In this document: positions 20,941 through 33,800 of the stretch, in pieces
Position numbering within the stretch: position 1 is the first letter of the stretch
Layout of the letters: every line of letters starts with the position of its first letter
From: Progne subis subis
Taxonomy: Eukaryota > Chordata > Aves > Passeriformes > Hirundinidae
NCBI GenBank assembly: GCA_022316685.1
Contig: JAKJHU010000163.1
Location: 1 to 64,000 of the forward strand
Direction of reading: 5' to 3'
Length of the DNA: 64,000 nucleotides
The notes under the pieces: model-generated
Database searches by the model: none
The model's input: the letters and a program-made list of their open reading frames with translations, nothing else
Told to the model about the DNA's origin: nothing
Program-made: the position numbers and the translations under genes

Positions 20941-20970
20941 CAAAAACAAAAACAAAAACAAAAACAAAAA
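20941..20970. repeat. (CAAAAA)n repeat, 5 copies
   Basis: Five perfect hexamers directly downstream of the stop codon, followed by a short CAA/AAG-rich stretch. Confidence 0.95.
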
Positions 20971-21893
20971 AAGACAACAACAAAAAAGAAGAAACTCATG
21001 GCTTTCACCTCTCCTGTCGCTCAGCAACCAAGGCCTTTCAGCTCCCCCTCCCTCCCTTTGCCATCGCTCATTTTATCGATTGATTTGCAAACCCGGGTGC
21101 AATTGCCATGATCAGTTCAAAGTGTCTGCCTGCCTCGCTAATGCTCAAGGGAACGCTCTGCCTTCTCCCACGTCCCCTCCAGTACCTGCATCTCTCTTCT
21201 CTCCTCCTGGCTCTGTGTGTGCATGTGTCTGTGGGTGACAGCTGCCCTGTGGTGGATGGGATGTGCCCAGCCCAGCCGGTGTCCGTAGTTTTTTCCCCCT
21301 GTGTCAATCCCTGCACTCTTTGCACCGGAGTAGCCGGGTGTGGATTATTCACAGCCCTCGCTGCAGCTTGTGTGAGGTTTTACAGCACAGCCAGTGCTCA
21401 AATCTGAGGCTGTGGCTTTTATTTCTTCTTTGTTTTGTTGGGGTTTTTTTTTTCCCTTCCCTTGCTCCTTTTCCCCCTCAGAAGCGAGGATAGCAAATCC
21501 CCGTTTTGTGAAGAGCTAAACAGCCAAGATTGCTGAACCAAATCATAAGATGCTTATAATGAAAGATGCTCAAAACCAACCCAAAAATAAGAGATCAGGA
21601 CTTGGTTTAGGCGGTTTGTTTCTGTCCTTTTCCCTTCCTGCTCCCACTCCCAATCTCTTGGATTGACTCTTTAAAAAAAGAGGACATATTTTGGAGTCAA
21701 CACATTTGGAGAAAGCATCCTTTAAATAACAGGTCTGATAACCTGAAACCCAAAGGAGAAAATAATTATAAAGGAAAATATTCTCTCTAATTTTCCCTTC
21801 AAAGCCTGATGTGGCCCCCCACGAGCTTTCCCCCCCTCTCTTCCTCGCATCTGTTGATTGGAATTTTAAAATTAACTCAGGCAGAATATGAAG

Positions 21894-21899
21894 AATAAA
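21894..21899 (+). terminator. NECTIN1: Candidate polyadenylation signal AATAAA
   Basis: A canonical hexamer about 970 bases after the EQYV stop. The downstream GT-rich element is not close, so the assignment is tentative. Confidence 0.3.
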
Positions 21900-22219
21900 T
21901 CAGGATTTCAGGTAATCTCCTTGCTCTTAATGCAGGATAAAAGCCAATAGAGGAATTTGGCCTTTTAACTTTTATAAAAGCATCTTAGTTTTGGGACTAC
22001 ACCTTTTTTTGATATTGGGATGTGTGTGGGTGTGTAAATCCAAATGTGTGCATTCCCATGACCACAATGTGTTCTAGAGAAAGGAATTTATCTCCACATC
22101 ACATTTGTGTTCACTTGTATTAGAGAAAACAAAACAAAAAAATATTGCTAGTCACTTCAATGTATATAAAAGCCAAGAAGAGGAAGAGGAGGACAAGGAA
22201 TGAACACCCTGCCTAAGAG

Positions 22220-22270
22220 CTTGGTTCCAGGAATAACTTGGTTTCAGGAATAACTTGGTTTCAGGAATAA
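22220..22270. repeat. 17-bp tandem repeat, 3 copies
   Basis: Three adjacent copies of CTTGGTTTCAGGAATAA; the first has one C/T difference. Confidence 0.93.
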
Positions 22271-24523
22271 CTTCCGCCTGTTTCACCCATGGCATGGAAG
22301 AGGTGATGGTTCTGAGCACGGGGATAAAGCTTTGTGGCCAGAGGGCGTTTCCTTTGCTTTGGCTCAGGCTGGGAATTTGGCATTCTGCAGACACTAAAAT
22401 CCCTCTGGAAAACGTGAGGATGCTTGAGCTGAGGGCGGGTGAGAGGGAGAGGTGGGCACCACACCCTGATCCTGCTGCCCAGGCACCCAAAACCTGCCAG
22501 TGCTGCTCGTACAGGTGAGAAATGAAACTCCCAGCAGGTGACAGCTCCTGTCAGAGGAGCTGTGACCACACAGATGTCCCAGCCCAGCTCCTGCCGTGCT
22601 CTGAGGCCCCCCTGTGTTTCTGTCTCTCTCATCCCAGCAGCTCTGCTTGTTCTCTGCCCCTGCTGTGTCCCCGTCACCTCGTCCCTCCTGCTCCCCACAC
22701 CCGTGTCACTCTGCCTCGTGGGTTCCCTGCAGGCTGGCAAACACCTCGGGGTGTGGGAGAGGAGTTCATACCCTGCTCGGTGGGGCAACGCAGCCCTGTG
22801 GGGGATGACACCACATGTGTGGATCCCCCGGGCTCCTGAATGGCAAAAAACTACCCCCAGCTCTTCCCACCCCTTCCCCAGGGCACGCTGCCGCTTTGTG
22901 CTCAAGACAGGACGCTGGCTGCTCACCAGGACAAGGTTTATGGGGGGCTGCAGCTGCAGAGGGGTTTTCCAGCCTCACACTAAATGACAGGTGGGTGCCT
23001 GGCTGCCTGAGCAGTGGATGAAGGGGAATTTTGGATGCAGTTTTTGGCCAAGCTGGAACGGGCAGCAGCGGCTCTGCCACGTGCTGGTGCATGGAAGCAC
23101 CCTCATTCCCAAAGGATCGGGGGACTATCACCAGGACACAGCCTTGGAGTGCTCCTCACAACTTTTCAATCCAGTCCTGACTGATACAAACCTTTCTGGA
23201 GTCATCTGTATCCACATTTCTCTCTGCCGGTCTCCAGAGGATTCAGCCGGTCGTTCCCTCACGCCAAAGGACTCCAGTGCTCCGTGTCTCGACTCAGAAA
23301 ATGCATTTTTCTCTCTGGTTTTCTCCCCAGCACACCTTGGGTGCTTTCTGGTTCCCACAGAGCTGGGAACTGGGTGTGCTCAGAACTGAAGGCACAGCAC
23401 CTCACTGAACCTGCCAAATCTGCCTTTGCTCCCTCTCTTTGGAAAGGTGAGGAGGTGCTGGAAGCCCCACGGGTCCCTGACGTCCAGGAATCAACCCAGC
23501 ACCACTGACCATGAGGAAAAAGCAAGCAAAAATCCATTCCAAACTCCCCTACCTGCATGCCTGGAATAGCAGAGCGCTGCCTGCGCTGTGGTTTGATTTG
23601 GAGCCTTCACCTGATGCGGTTTCAGACAGATCCAGGAATTTAAATGAGAAGGGGAATATGTTCAGGTCTTCAGATACTGGAGGAAAGAAGCCAGACAAAA
23701 TGATTGCTTGCCAGAGGAGGCAGAGAACACGTTGCAGGTGGTTTTCTCTGCTGCCCATGTCTGGGACGAAGATCCTTTGATGAGGAAGGGGAAGGCAGGG
23801 ATACAAACTGCAGCATTACAGAAAAACTCTGCATGCCTTGTGCAGCTGTGAATCTGAGCTGCCCACTGAAGTCTGCCACAAAGGGTTTTACTGGGCTTGC
23901 AGCAAAGCAAAAGGATTTCAATGCTTCCTGAAAAGGTAAAAGGCAGGAGAAGCCTCAGTTCAAAGCAGCAGTTTGACTCATGCCAGCACAGGTATTTAAT
24001 CTAGGAATGTCTTGGTTCTCTCTGCCTCTCCTGAAGAGCTGGGTTGATCTCAAAATGATGGCAAGAGAGCCTCGCCACACGCCACCAAATTCCTTTGCAC
24101 CCTAGGAAAAAGGGGGGAAACCCTGAAGGAAAACCCTGAAGTAAGAAACAGTGAGCCCACTGTTTTGGTTTTCCAGATCTGTGCTTGGTTCTGATTCAGG
24201 GCTCTCACTCCTCACTGCCTCCTCTCACACAGTGTTTGCCCCATGGCTCTTTCCAAACCTCCCTGCACCTGCTGCCACGGGCTTAATCCTCACTTTGCTC
24301 CAGGATAAGGCCGCCCATGGCCAGGGGCAGCCGGCAGGTGCTGAAATCAGGGCCAAGGGGAGGTGTTCTCCTGCTGACACGGTGCCAATTGACTTCAAAA
24401 GATCCCTGCTCCGGCGGCTGAGCCACCCAGCAGCGTTGCTGGGCGTGGATTGCTGAACAAATCCAACTGGAAACCGGTGCAGTGGGATCCAGCGGGCTGG
24501 CAGTGCATGGGAGGAGCTGGTAT

Positions 24524-24570
24524 TGTAGGATAGAGAGTGGTTTAGGTTGAAAAGACCTCTAAGATGGAGC
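24524..24570 (-). mobile_element. Short CR1 3' remnant, minus orientation
   Basis: The segment 'gagtggtttaggttgaaaa gacctctaagatgg' is the reverse complement of a diverged CR1 3' terminus (usually tggtttgggttggaaggga followed by cctt). Only the last ~45 bases are preserved. Confidence 0.7.
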
Positions 24571-26455
24571 TGTTCTTCCTGTTGCCAGGGTGAAATGTCA
24601 CGGGTTCTGTTCCATGTGTTGGTGGTACTGACACCAGAGCTCTTGCAGATGGAAAAGACTGACTACAGAACTTAAATAAAAGTGAGCTGAAGAGTTACAG
24701 CAGCTTCTGTCCTGCCTGTGGGGCCTGTGTGGGGTGTTTGATGTCTGCCTCGCTCCCAGGGCTGCCTTCTTGCTGAGTTGTCCTCCACATCCCTCGTCCC
24801 TCACACTGCACCCCCCGAAACGCACCCACACGCACTCCTGCCTCCTCCCAGGAGTTACTGCCCATTCCAGAGGCTCCTCAGGACTGGAATATCCCATTTT
24901 TTCCTGTGGTATCTCTCCCTGCCTGCAGCACAGGGGACACAGGACTCAAAGGTAAGCAGAGGAACAGAGCTCAGTGACCTCCAGGGCGATGTCAGCCGCT
25001 CTTCGCTGCCCCGGCTCTGCCCCCAGAGCAGTCAGGGTACTCAGGAGATGCCAGCCTCCTTTCATTTTGTTTGGGAATCCTGCTCCAGCCTCCCCCTGCA
25101 CGTGGGTGGGACAGATTCAGTCACAAACAGCCAGTCCTCGGGGCCAGCAGCTATTTAGGGAAAGAAAAGGGGGGGTTTCCTCCTCCTCTCCAGCCCACTT
25201 CTCATGCCAGTGGCCTGATTTCCTTGTGCAGGCACTCAGCCCTGGTTCCAGAGGCGGGGAGACACTGAGCCTGCACTGCTGGGGGAACGGGGAGTGAGCC
25301 CAACCCAGCTGAACACTCAGAACCTCCTCAGGAGCCTCCCCACCAGACACAACTGGTCCATAAACCATTTATTGATGGCATTTTTCAGCGCTGACTCTGA
25401 GAATGGAAAAGCCCCGGGATATTTCTTAACAACGAAGCTGCACTGCACAAGGATGGAGCCTCTGGCTCTGGGTAAAGGCCTTTGGGGAGAATTTAGCCAC
25501 AGATTTGGGGCAGAGGGATGGGGCAGGGGGAGGGTGGAGGGTCTGAATGCAGCAGCACCAGCAGCAGCCAAAGCTGGTTATTACTGGGAAGGGTTTGTTG
25601 GGTTGAGGGAGAGAAGCTGACACAATTGTGCTGAGTACTCCAGGGTTTCTCTGGGCTGTTTCTCAGAAATATCAAGGAGACACACAATTCTCCTCAGGGC
25701 TGGTGGGAGCAGAGTGCTGGCAGTGCTCTCCTCAGTCTGCACAAAGACAGGTTTATCCTGTATTTCTGGATCCTGGCATCTCCCCCCAGGACTGCATTTA
25801 CTTCCCAGAAAGGGGAAAAGAATCTGCATTTACATCTCACCGGGCAGTTTTTAAAACATTCGCCCGCAGACTGCCCATCTAAACGTGGCCCCTCTGAGCT
25901 GAAATGTCACACCAACACCCAGTGTGGCACCAGAAACGCCTTGCACTGGTGAAAGCTGCGCCACTCCAACAGAGGTGCTGGCAAACACATCCACTCCAGC
26001 CCCTTTCTTGTTTCCTCGTGGCTGTCAGGGTCAGCACTGAGTTTTGCAGCCGCTTTCTCCAGTGCTGAATGTCTGATCAGCGCCATGATCAGAACAGAAA
26101 ACTTCCTGCTGGGTCATTTTATGGTTGTGTAGAAATTTATGCATCTATTCATAATGTGTAAGACTAAAACACAGCTCTTGGACTGCACTGAATACATCAA
26201 AGCTATCAAAACACTTACATGGGATAAGCAAATTGATACTTAGGTAGTGTAAGGTGAAAAGATGCTGTTTTACCATCTAATCACCTTCGGAAAGGTCTTT
26301 TCTCCTAGAACTGAAAACCAGCCCCCACGGAGGGTGGAAGATGTTCAGAGTGAGGTGGGGGGAGCTGCAAATTCAAGGCCAGCACAGGAAAGGGCTGTGC
26401 TGAAGATTTCACATCCCTGCTGCAAACAGGGCAGGCTGAGCTCTTTTTTATTTTT

Positions 26456-26481
26456 TCATTTTATTTTATTTTATTTTATTT
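26456..26481. repeat. (TTTTA)n repeat
   Basis: About five copies of a TTTTA pentamer. Confidence 0.9.
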
Positions 26482-27243
26482 CCCTTTTCTCTGCTGTCAT
26501 GCTCTATTTTCTTCCCCTTTATGGCAGAGGGGAAGTGATGTTTTAAAGGCTGCCAAGAGCGCATCCAGCCCTGCTCCTCTGGTGGAACAGCACCACAGAC
26601 AGAATGAACTTTCTCCAAGCTTCCTCCCACCCCCAGATCCCCTCCCCATCGCAATCCAGGCTCGAGTGCCATCATTTTCATATCACTGCTAATTACATTA
26701 ATTATTCTCCTCAGCATAAAACTCATTAAGCTGGAATTTGCGGTTCATTAAGTCAGAGCCCGGGTTCTTCCTCGGTGCAGCGTTGTGGGGTCAGGATTAT
26801 TTCGGTCCTGGCTGGGGGCAGGCTCTAATCCTCGTCTCCCTTTAGCACCTGCTAAAGTGTGACCAAAGTCGTGTGTGCCACCTCAGGAGTGTCACAGCAG
26901 GCAGGGGGTGGCTCTGAACCCCGGGAGGACCGGAAAGGTCAGCACTTGCTGCTGTGAAATGTGGTTTGTTCCAGCTCAGGGGACATCAGGTGTGACCAGC
27001 AGAGCCGGGGGAGTGCTTGAGGCAGGGTGACGCAGCAGGATGTGGGAAAGGTGTGGGAAAAGGTTTGTTCACCAGGAAATCCAGCTCCACATCTGCTGCA
27101 GAGCTGCCCTGAGCCTCTGGAAGTCGCTCCCAGCAGTGGATTTTCTGCCTGAGCTAAGGCAACGCCCTCATGGGGCTGAAATAGGAGGGAGATGTTCTCC
27201 AGAGGGGCTTTGAGGGTGTCCAGCCACTCCCTCCAAGTGTCAC

Positions 27244-27338
27244 GGGCTGGAAAGGCCATCCTGGCCGTGCCTTTGGGGCTGGAAAGAACATCCTGGCCGT
27301 GTTTTGGGGCTGGAAAAGCCATCCTGGCCATGTCTTTG
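27244..27338. repeat. 31-32-bp tandem repeat, 3 copies
   Basis: Three copies of GGGCTGGAAA(G/A)(G/A)(C/A)CATCCTGGCC(G/A)TG..TTTG, starting at 27244, 27276 and 27307, with small length changes in the T/C run. Confidence 0.88.
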
Positions 27339-29213
27339 GCGTGACAGCAGTGCTGTGTGCCCGTTCTCCTCGTGCCTGTGCCAGGCTGGAGGCTTCATCC
27401 AGCTGAGGGGCCCCACCTGCACCCCCTGAGACCTGGAGGTGACGAGCACTTCCACCCTCCTGGGGTGACGCTGTCACCTCCTGCCCTCCCAGGGACACCT
27501 CTGTCATTCACCAGCACCTGCCCTTCTCCTGGAGAGCAGCCAGGAGTAACCTGTCGCTGATTTTGGAGAGTAAAACCCGAGCTGGGAATGGGAGGAACAA
27601 GGAGAAGCTGCTCATGCCCCAGCCCTGACCCAGGAGCTGGAAGGGATGGGCAGAATCGCTTCTTACGGACCTGACCCACAGGGAAATCCATTTCCTGAGC
27701 GCAGTCCCTCCTTCTCACCCTGCACAGGTTCCTACCACGCTCCCTAATCACTGTAATTAAGCAGTCACACGCTGAGTGATGTCAGACACAGGGTTCAGAG
27801 TCGTTTACAGCCCTGCAGAAGATTAAAGCACCCCCATCTCCAGGCTCTGGGCTCTTCTCCGTCGTGGTGGTGATGGGTTAGAGCAGGGGGCTGTGACACG
27901 GGGCTGTGTCATTTGTCACTGCTCTGGGGTCACAGCACCCTGTCACTGCCTGCCAGCTCCCAGAGGTGCGGGGCTGCCTGCAGCAGGAGATCTGGAGCCC
28001 TGGAAGGGTAAGCTCCTGGTGACTGGCACAGAGATGATGCCTGCGCGTCTGTTTTGTCGTCTGCCAGCCGTGAGGATGTAAACGTGCAGCTGGATCTGTG
28101 CAGAGTGCTGAGGAGCAGAGAGGGGCCCGTTTTCACCTCATTCACTCAGTACCCACCATTTCCTCTCTCTTCTGGTCCCCTTTAGGAAGGAATTCTGACA
28201 CTAGGTACGATCACAGACTTTAAGCCCATTTCCTCATGCTTTACCATTGGCCTGATTAGCTGAGCAATGGCCTTTTCCTAAGGCACTAGCTGACAATAAC
28301 AGGGGAACAAACGGGAGACAACCTTTTCCATCCCACATCCACGCTCCCTCCCTCCTTCCCTCCCCAACCTTTTCTTTCCCCGGGGAGAACCCAGCGTTTT
28401 GCAGCTCTGTTCTCACAGGCCGGGAGAAGGGGGCTCAGTTCATCCGCGATCGGCATCTAATTCATTTCTCTGTGAATGTGAAAATCGATAGCGTTTATAG
28501 AACCCACAGAGGCTCTCCCATCGGTCACTGTCCTCGTTAGGTTCATTCCTGGCTGCCAAAAGATCCTTTCAGGAGGTGATTCCACGGGCTGAAGGAGGAA
28601 AATAATGATCCCCACATCTTTAATGAAGCCTGAGAAATCTCCAGACTCACCTAGAGCAGAGGGAAAGAGTTTCTTGGACTGGCTTTTTCTCAGAATTTTG
28701 CCTGGATAGTCAAATTCTGGGGCTTGGTTTGGCTACAATTAAGCTCGAAGTGCCTTCTCACACATGCAAGGACATGAATTTCTTCAGCAGATGTTCAATG
28801 ATTTCAGCTTTACTTGTGCTTGCAGATTTTGTGGGCACAACACTGAAAGCCAAGTTTGGGCTGTCCCACAGCACCAGAGCTCCACATCTTTATTATTATT
28901 ATTAATTTTTTTAAAAAATTTCTTTTCTTCTGCTTCCTGTGCCTCTGATTTTTTTCTAGGAAGTATCCTCCAGCCAGTGTTGGATGTCTGTGTCCTGCCT
29001 GTGCTAGGAACAATTCCAGCCCCGTGGTCAGCTGCTCCATCTGGGGATGTTCCAGGGGTTTGTACAGCTCTTGACTGCTCCCCTTTCCCATCTGTTTCTC
29101 TCCTCCCTGACTCATCTGTCCGTTCCACCATTCCCAGCATGGCAGCACCACCTGGAGCTGCTGGAGAAGGGATTTTAGGGAACCCAGGCTGAGCTCTCCA
29201 GTTCTCCAACTGC

Positions 29214-29253
29214 TTTTTTTTTTTTCCCCTCCCCTTTTTTTTTTTTTTTTTTT
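29214..29253. repeat. T/C-rich simple repeat
   Basis: T12 followed by CCCCTCCCC and a further run of about 19 T. Confidence 0.9.
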
Positions 29254-29880
29254 CAGTGTTTGCCTTCCGAATCCCACGGAATTGTTACTAATATTCCATC
29301 CCTGCTTATTGATGGGAAACCAGCTGGAGTGTGATTGCTTGTTATATCTCAGGGCCTGCTGATAAATGTCGCTGCTGAGCTGGCCATTTCCCAGCTGCCC
29401 GGGCCTCAGATCCAGAAAACTTCATTTTTCTTTTCCCTAAAAATCCTAAAGGACGGAGAGCGCGTTCCTCTGGATTTACACCCCTCCTGAGCTGCCTCCT
29501 GTTCTGGAAGGGCTTTTAGGCACACAAAAGCGCTTTTAGGCACCTTGCTGGCTGCTCCAGGGCTTTTTCCCAGTATTTGCAGCTCTTCCACGGCTCCATC
29601 CTCTCCCGGGGGCAGCAGCATCCTGGGTTGGGATAACCCCGGGGCAAGGAGCCCAAAAACGGCTTAATATTCCCCAAAAAGAGGGAGCTGATCCTCCCCT
29701 GGGCTGGTTTAAAGATGTGACTTGGCTTCTCATCACCAGCCACCTCAGAGCCCCAGGAGCATCCCCTTTCCCACCCGCTGGATGTGAGCAATGCCCCGAG
29801 TCAAGCCCAAGGGTGGGAAAGCCCCACGGGAATCAGGCTCTGTGCCCTTCTCACTCATGGGGAGGAATTTATAAAGACAG

Positions 29881-30000
29881 CAAAAAAAAACCCAACAAAA
29901 ACAAAAACCAAAAAACAACCCTTCAGAGTTCAAATTAATTCTTTTTCTTTCTTTTTTTTTTTTTCTTTTTTATCTCATTTTTTGGATATATTTTTTTTTT
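29881..30000. repeat. A-rich then T-rich simple sequence
   Basis: An A-rich half (29882-29918, CAAAAA-type) and a T-rich half (29941-30000) separated by about 20 bases; the two halves could pair loosely. Confidence 0.8.
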
Positions 30001-30059
30001 CCCAACGTGATATGAATACAATCACAGAGCTCCTCCGAATATTTTAGATTTTTTTTGTT

Positions 30060-30800
30060 GTTTTTTGTTTGAGCACCGGATTCCTCTGTTCCCATTCGCT
30101 CAGCTAATTACCCTTTTAGCTTGCTTTTTCTCTATTTTCACAGATCTCCTGGTTTATTTATATCTACCTATCTGTAATGATTTCAGAGCCATTACTCACA
30201 GCAGCACCAGGAAACATTACATTTCCCAATTTACAATTGCAATTATGATATCCGTCAGAAACAAATGCAGCTGCCTTTAATTTTAAGCAATATTTTGATC
30301 ATTGTAATTAAAAAAAGAACTTATGGCACTGCACACATTAGAGAAATTAATGTAATTTCCTGGCTGCCTTAAAAGGCATGCAAATAGTGGTCTGGATGAG
30401 AGGATTTAGGGGCGAATTAACCCTTTTTGGTTGCTTCTACCACTCTTCAAGGCACGTTGAAAGCCTTAATGACACGTTTTTTACGACTTAACTTCAATGC
30501 AGGATTTAATATGTGAGTTCTTTGTCCTTCAACTTCTTTTTTTCTCCTGCTATTCTCTTTCTGAAATTGCTGGTTATTAAAGGATTTATGTGCAAACAAG
30601 ACCATTTTCCTGTCACTGCTCATTTCAGCTCGCCTGTTTCAATGTGTGGGGACAGATGAAATCCAGTTGCTGATATTATAATCATCGCCACAATTGCATA
30701 TTACAAACTCAATAACAAACTCTGGCAGATCCCGGGTCTGCGCCTCACTGTGCTTTACAACGAGGAGAATTTACAGCCTGGATTTGGATTAAATGACATC
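30060..30800. promoter_or_regulatory. AT-rich block with octamer and homeodomain motifs, candidate conserved enhancer
   Basis: About 740 bases of non-repetitive AT-rich DNA between GC-rich flanks. It includes an ATGCAAAT octamer (POU-domain site) at 30378-30385 and several TTAATT/TAATTA cores (for example near 30105, 30305 and 30345). It also has CAGCTG-type E-boxes and low simple-repeat content. Such blocks downstream of developmental genes are often conserved non-coding elements, but conservation cannot be seen from one sequence. Confidence 0.35.
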
Positions 30801-33800
30801 AAAAACCAAAAATAAAATAAAAAAAAAAAGGCATCTCTGAGGGAAGCAAGGATTCAGATGAACAGACACAGAACATCCTTTTCATGGGAGTTGAGGCCCA
30901 TTCAATTAATTTTAATGTGCTGCTTTAGCCATGAAAGGTGGAAGTGTGACGACTTGTTGTCTTAGCAGCAGGGGATTCATCAGTGCATGGCTTTTTCTCC
31001 CTGTGTTATTTGCTTTTTCCTCCGGTCCTTTGGCCACTGGATGCTTTTCCCAGCTCGGGGTTTGTTCTGCAGCAATGAGACGTTAAGAACAGGCACGTGG
31101 GAATTGCCAATGTGGGCAAACCTGGGTTCTCCCAGTTTTCTGTCCCTTCTGAGAGTCTAAAATAAACAAGGAGGAGAGGTGGCCACAGCTCTTGTAGTGG
31201 GCAGAATTTAATGGTTGCTCTTATCACGGTTTGTGCTGTAATTTTCCCTGCAGATCCTGTCTGGCTGGTGGGAAATGTCCCTGCTTTGAGACTCCCAGTG
31301 ACAAAAAAAATGTTGGGAAAAGGGACATTCTGTGGGATCAGAAACACACACACAAACACACGGAGCCTGGGAAAGTGTGGGTGCTCCAGGATCACGTTGG
31401 ATGAGCTGGGGGAGAGCAAAGTGACACCAAACTAAATGATCTCATCTCAATTCCCTCTGTTCTGCTTCCTATTTCTGCAATCTGGTAACTGGTCTGATTT
31501 CTATCAGCTCCAAGATGATCTCGAGATAATTTGATGTCTGTCAGTAACAGGTCAGGAAGACAAAAATCCTCTTTTCCCTCCCTTTAAGCACCCAGAGCTA
31601 CAGAAAAGACACAACCTTATTGCAAACAGAAAATTTAAGTGCGAGAGAGGAAGGACTGGCTCCTTTTAGGAATTTTCCTTCAGGTCAACACCTCATCAGG
31701 GTGATCACATCCTTAATTCCAGCCTGGAAAGATCAATCCAGTTGAGGGAAATCAAGCTGCAGTCAGTTGTCTGCACATCAGTGCTCAGAGCATGGAGCAA
31801 TAATCACTCCCTGATCAGAACTGGCTTTGCCATTATCTGCCTGGTGCTGGGCTATGATATATGAAGCAATTTTGGCTGCGACAGTTTCTGTTTTGTGTGC
31901 AAGCAGATCCTGACTGGTAAAAACTATACAGAATTGTTTTTTGTTGGTTGGTTTTCTTCTTTTTTTTTTTTTTTCCCCCCTTTGTGCTTTCTTTTTTTCC
32001 TTACGAAGGAGCAATATTTTAAACTAAAAGGAGTTTTCAAACCACAGTCGCCATCATTCATCTTTACAGTGCTGGGGTAGGAACAATCTCTTCATTAGAC
32101 ACTGAATTTTTCTCCATTACAGCACTATCTGAATGCATTTATTCGGTCATTTATTAGAAGTCACTTGATGGGGTGCAGGGAAGGAGAGGACTAAATTAAA
32201 GCGAAAGGGCTGTGCGTGTAAACACGCCTGTATATTCTAAGTGGAGAAGTCTATAAAAATATTCCAGCTTAATAACAGCCATAACTCTGGGACTCACAGC
32301 GAAAACACCTCACTTGCTGCAGTGATAAAGAGGGGGTGAAGGGAAAAAAGGGGGGTTGGCCCAAGCCCCATCTGCCAGTGGATTTTAATCCAGCTGGGGC
32401 TGAGGAAAAGTGATTTCTCTTTAAATGTTGCATCAGCGTCCAACTCTTTGTTCAGGGGCAGCCTCGTCTGTCTCAGGCCACGATTGTCTTGTTGGCTGCG
32501 CTTTGTTTTGGGAGATCTGCAGGCAGCCAGCATTGAAGTGGAACAAGGTTTGATCAAGCCAGGCTTTTGCTTTCAGGATTCCCCAGGCCTGGCTTGTGCT
32601 TTGTGTTCCAGGAGTGCCTCGGGGCCGGCTGATCAGAGGCTGGATGTGGAAATTCGGCTCACACCGGGATCGTGGGCAGGGTCAGCCCCTCCTGAATCCC
32701 GGGCAGCAGAAGGGGCTCACTAATGGAAGAGAATAAACCACGGGAGATCCTGCATGGAAATGTGAGGCACCAGCATATTAATGCTGGGAAATTCAGACTT
32801 TGTGGGCAGGATGTTGTTGTTGTTTTCTTTTTGCTCAGAAGCCGGCTGAGCTCACTTTACAAACCAGAATGTGCTGAAGACGGAGAACCTTGTTCTCCCA
32901 CACCAAAACCTCCCTTCTGCACCCTGCTCATCTCCTCCAAGCCTGCTTTTCACCCACATTCCCCCTCCCACCCCTCTTGCTCCCTGTAATTCTTGGCTAA
33001 AGCTCTGTGCCTGCAGTGCCCATTTATTTCCCCCAGGGCGCAGGAGCTCCTCCAGGGCGGTGCTGCAGGTTGTACTCCAAGGAGATCACACCTCTGACTC
33101 GAGTCAGAACACTGCTTTGCCACCCAACATCGTGCTTGGAGCTTGGCTGAGGAGATCAAAAAGCCTCTCCCCCATTTCTGTGCATGTCACACCATCATTC
33201 CCAAGTTAGTTCTCCTAGGATGCCTGTAAGGCTGCTAATTTTAGAGGCTCTATCACTGTTTCTGGGTTTATTTTGATTCCCCTTCTCACTTTTATTAAAA
33301 CAGACAAGCCTTCCCTGCATATTCCAGAAGGCTGCTATGGTTTCTCAGAGGAGATTTGCAAAGACCGCACCAAAAAGAGGAACCATCTCCAACCAAACAC
33401 TCTTAAAAATTTAACAAAGCAGCACAACAGCTCACAGCTCAACAGGAGCATTTAGTCTTTCATGCTTAATTTCCGCTGTGAATCTGTCCCTCAGAAGTGT
33501 GCTCATGCAGCCAACTGCACGGTGAGAACGCCAGGCTGGAAAACAAACGCAGCACAGGCATTTGGCCTCGCCAAAAGATAGCAGGACATAAAGCAGGATT
33601 ACGATCCCAGGATGCAATAAAAGGAGATAAAAAATTCAGAAGAGATCAAAGTAATTTCGGAAGCAAATGAAACATTTACGTGGGAATCAGACCTTATAAA
33701 TGGGGAGAGAGCAAATGGTATCAGCCTGGATTAGTGTCAAGGGGGTCTAAGGGCAGATGCATCTCAGGAAACTTATTTAGGTGTTAGGTGCATCCTCAGA

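Larger units (their letters stand above)
20924..22200 (+). other. NECTIN1: Probable 3' UTR of the PDZ-ligand isoform
   Basis: Sequence after TAA becomes AT-rich and includes a (CAAAAA)5 repeat at 20941-20970. An AATAAA at 21894-21899 is a candidate polyadenylation signal; GT-rich sequence lies about 120 bases further on (22018-22070), which is rather far. The 3' end is therefore uncertain. Confidence 0.5.
22201..30050. other. Intergenic DNA, no gene seen
   Basis: No frame gives a recognisable protein or an exon-like segment with matched splice sites. It contains a 17-bp triplicate at 22220-22270, a CR1 remnant at 24524-24570, a TTTTA repeat at 26456-26481, a 31-32-bp triplicate at 27244-27338 and T or A runs near 29.2 and 29.9 kb. 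Otherwise it is ordinary GC-moderate sequence. Confidence 0.6.

Noticed and set aside
21260..21410. Cysteine-rich open frame after the PDZ-ligand exon
   Set aside because: It lies in the presumed 3' UTR, with no splice context or conserved pattern.
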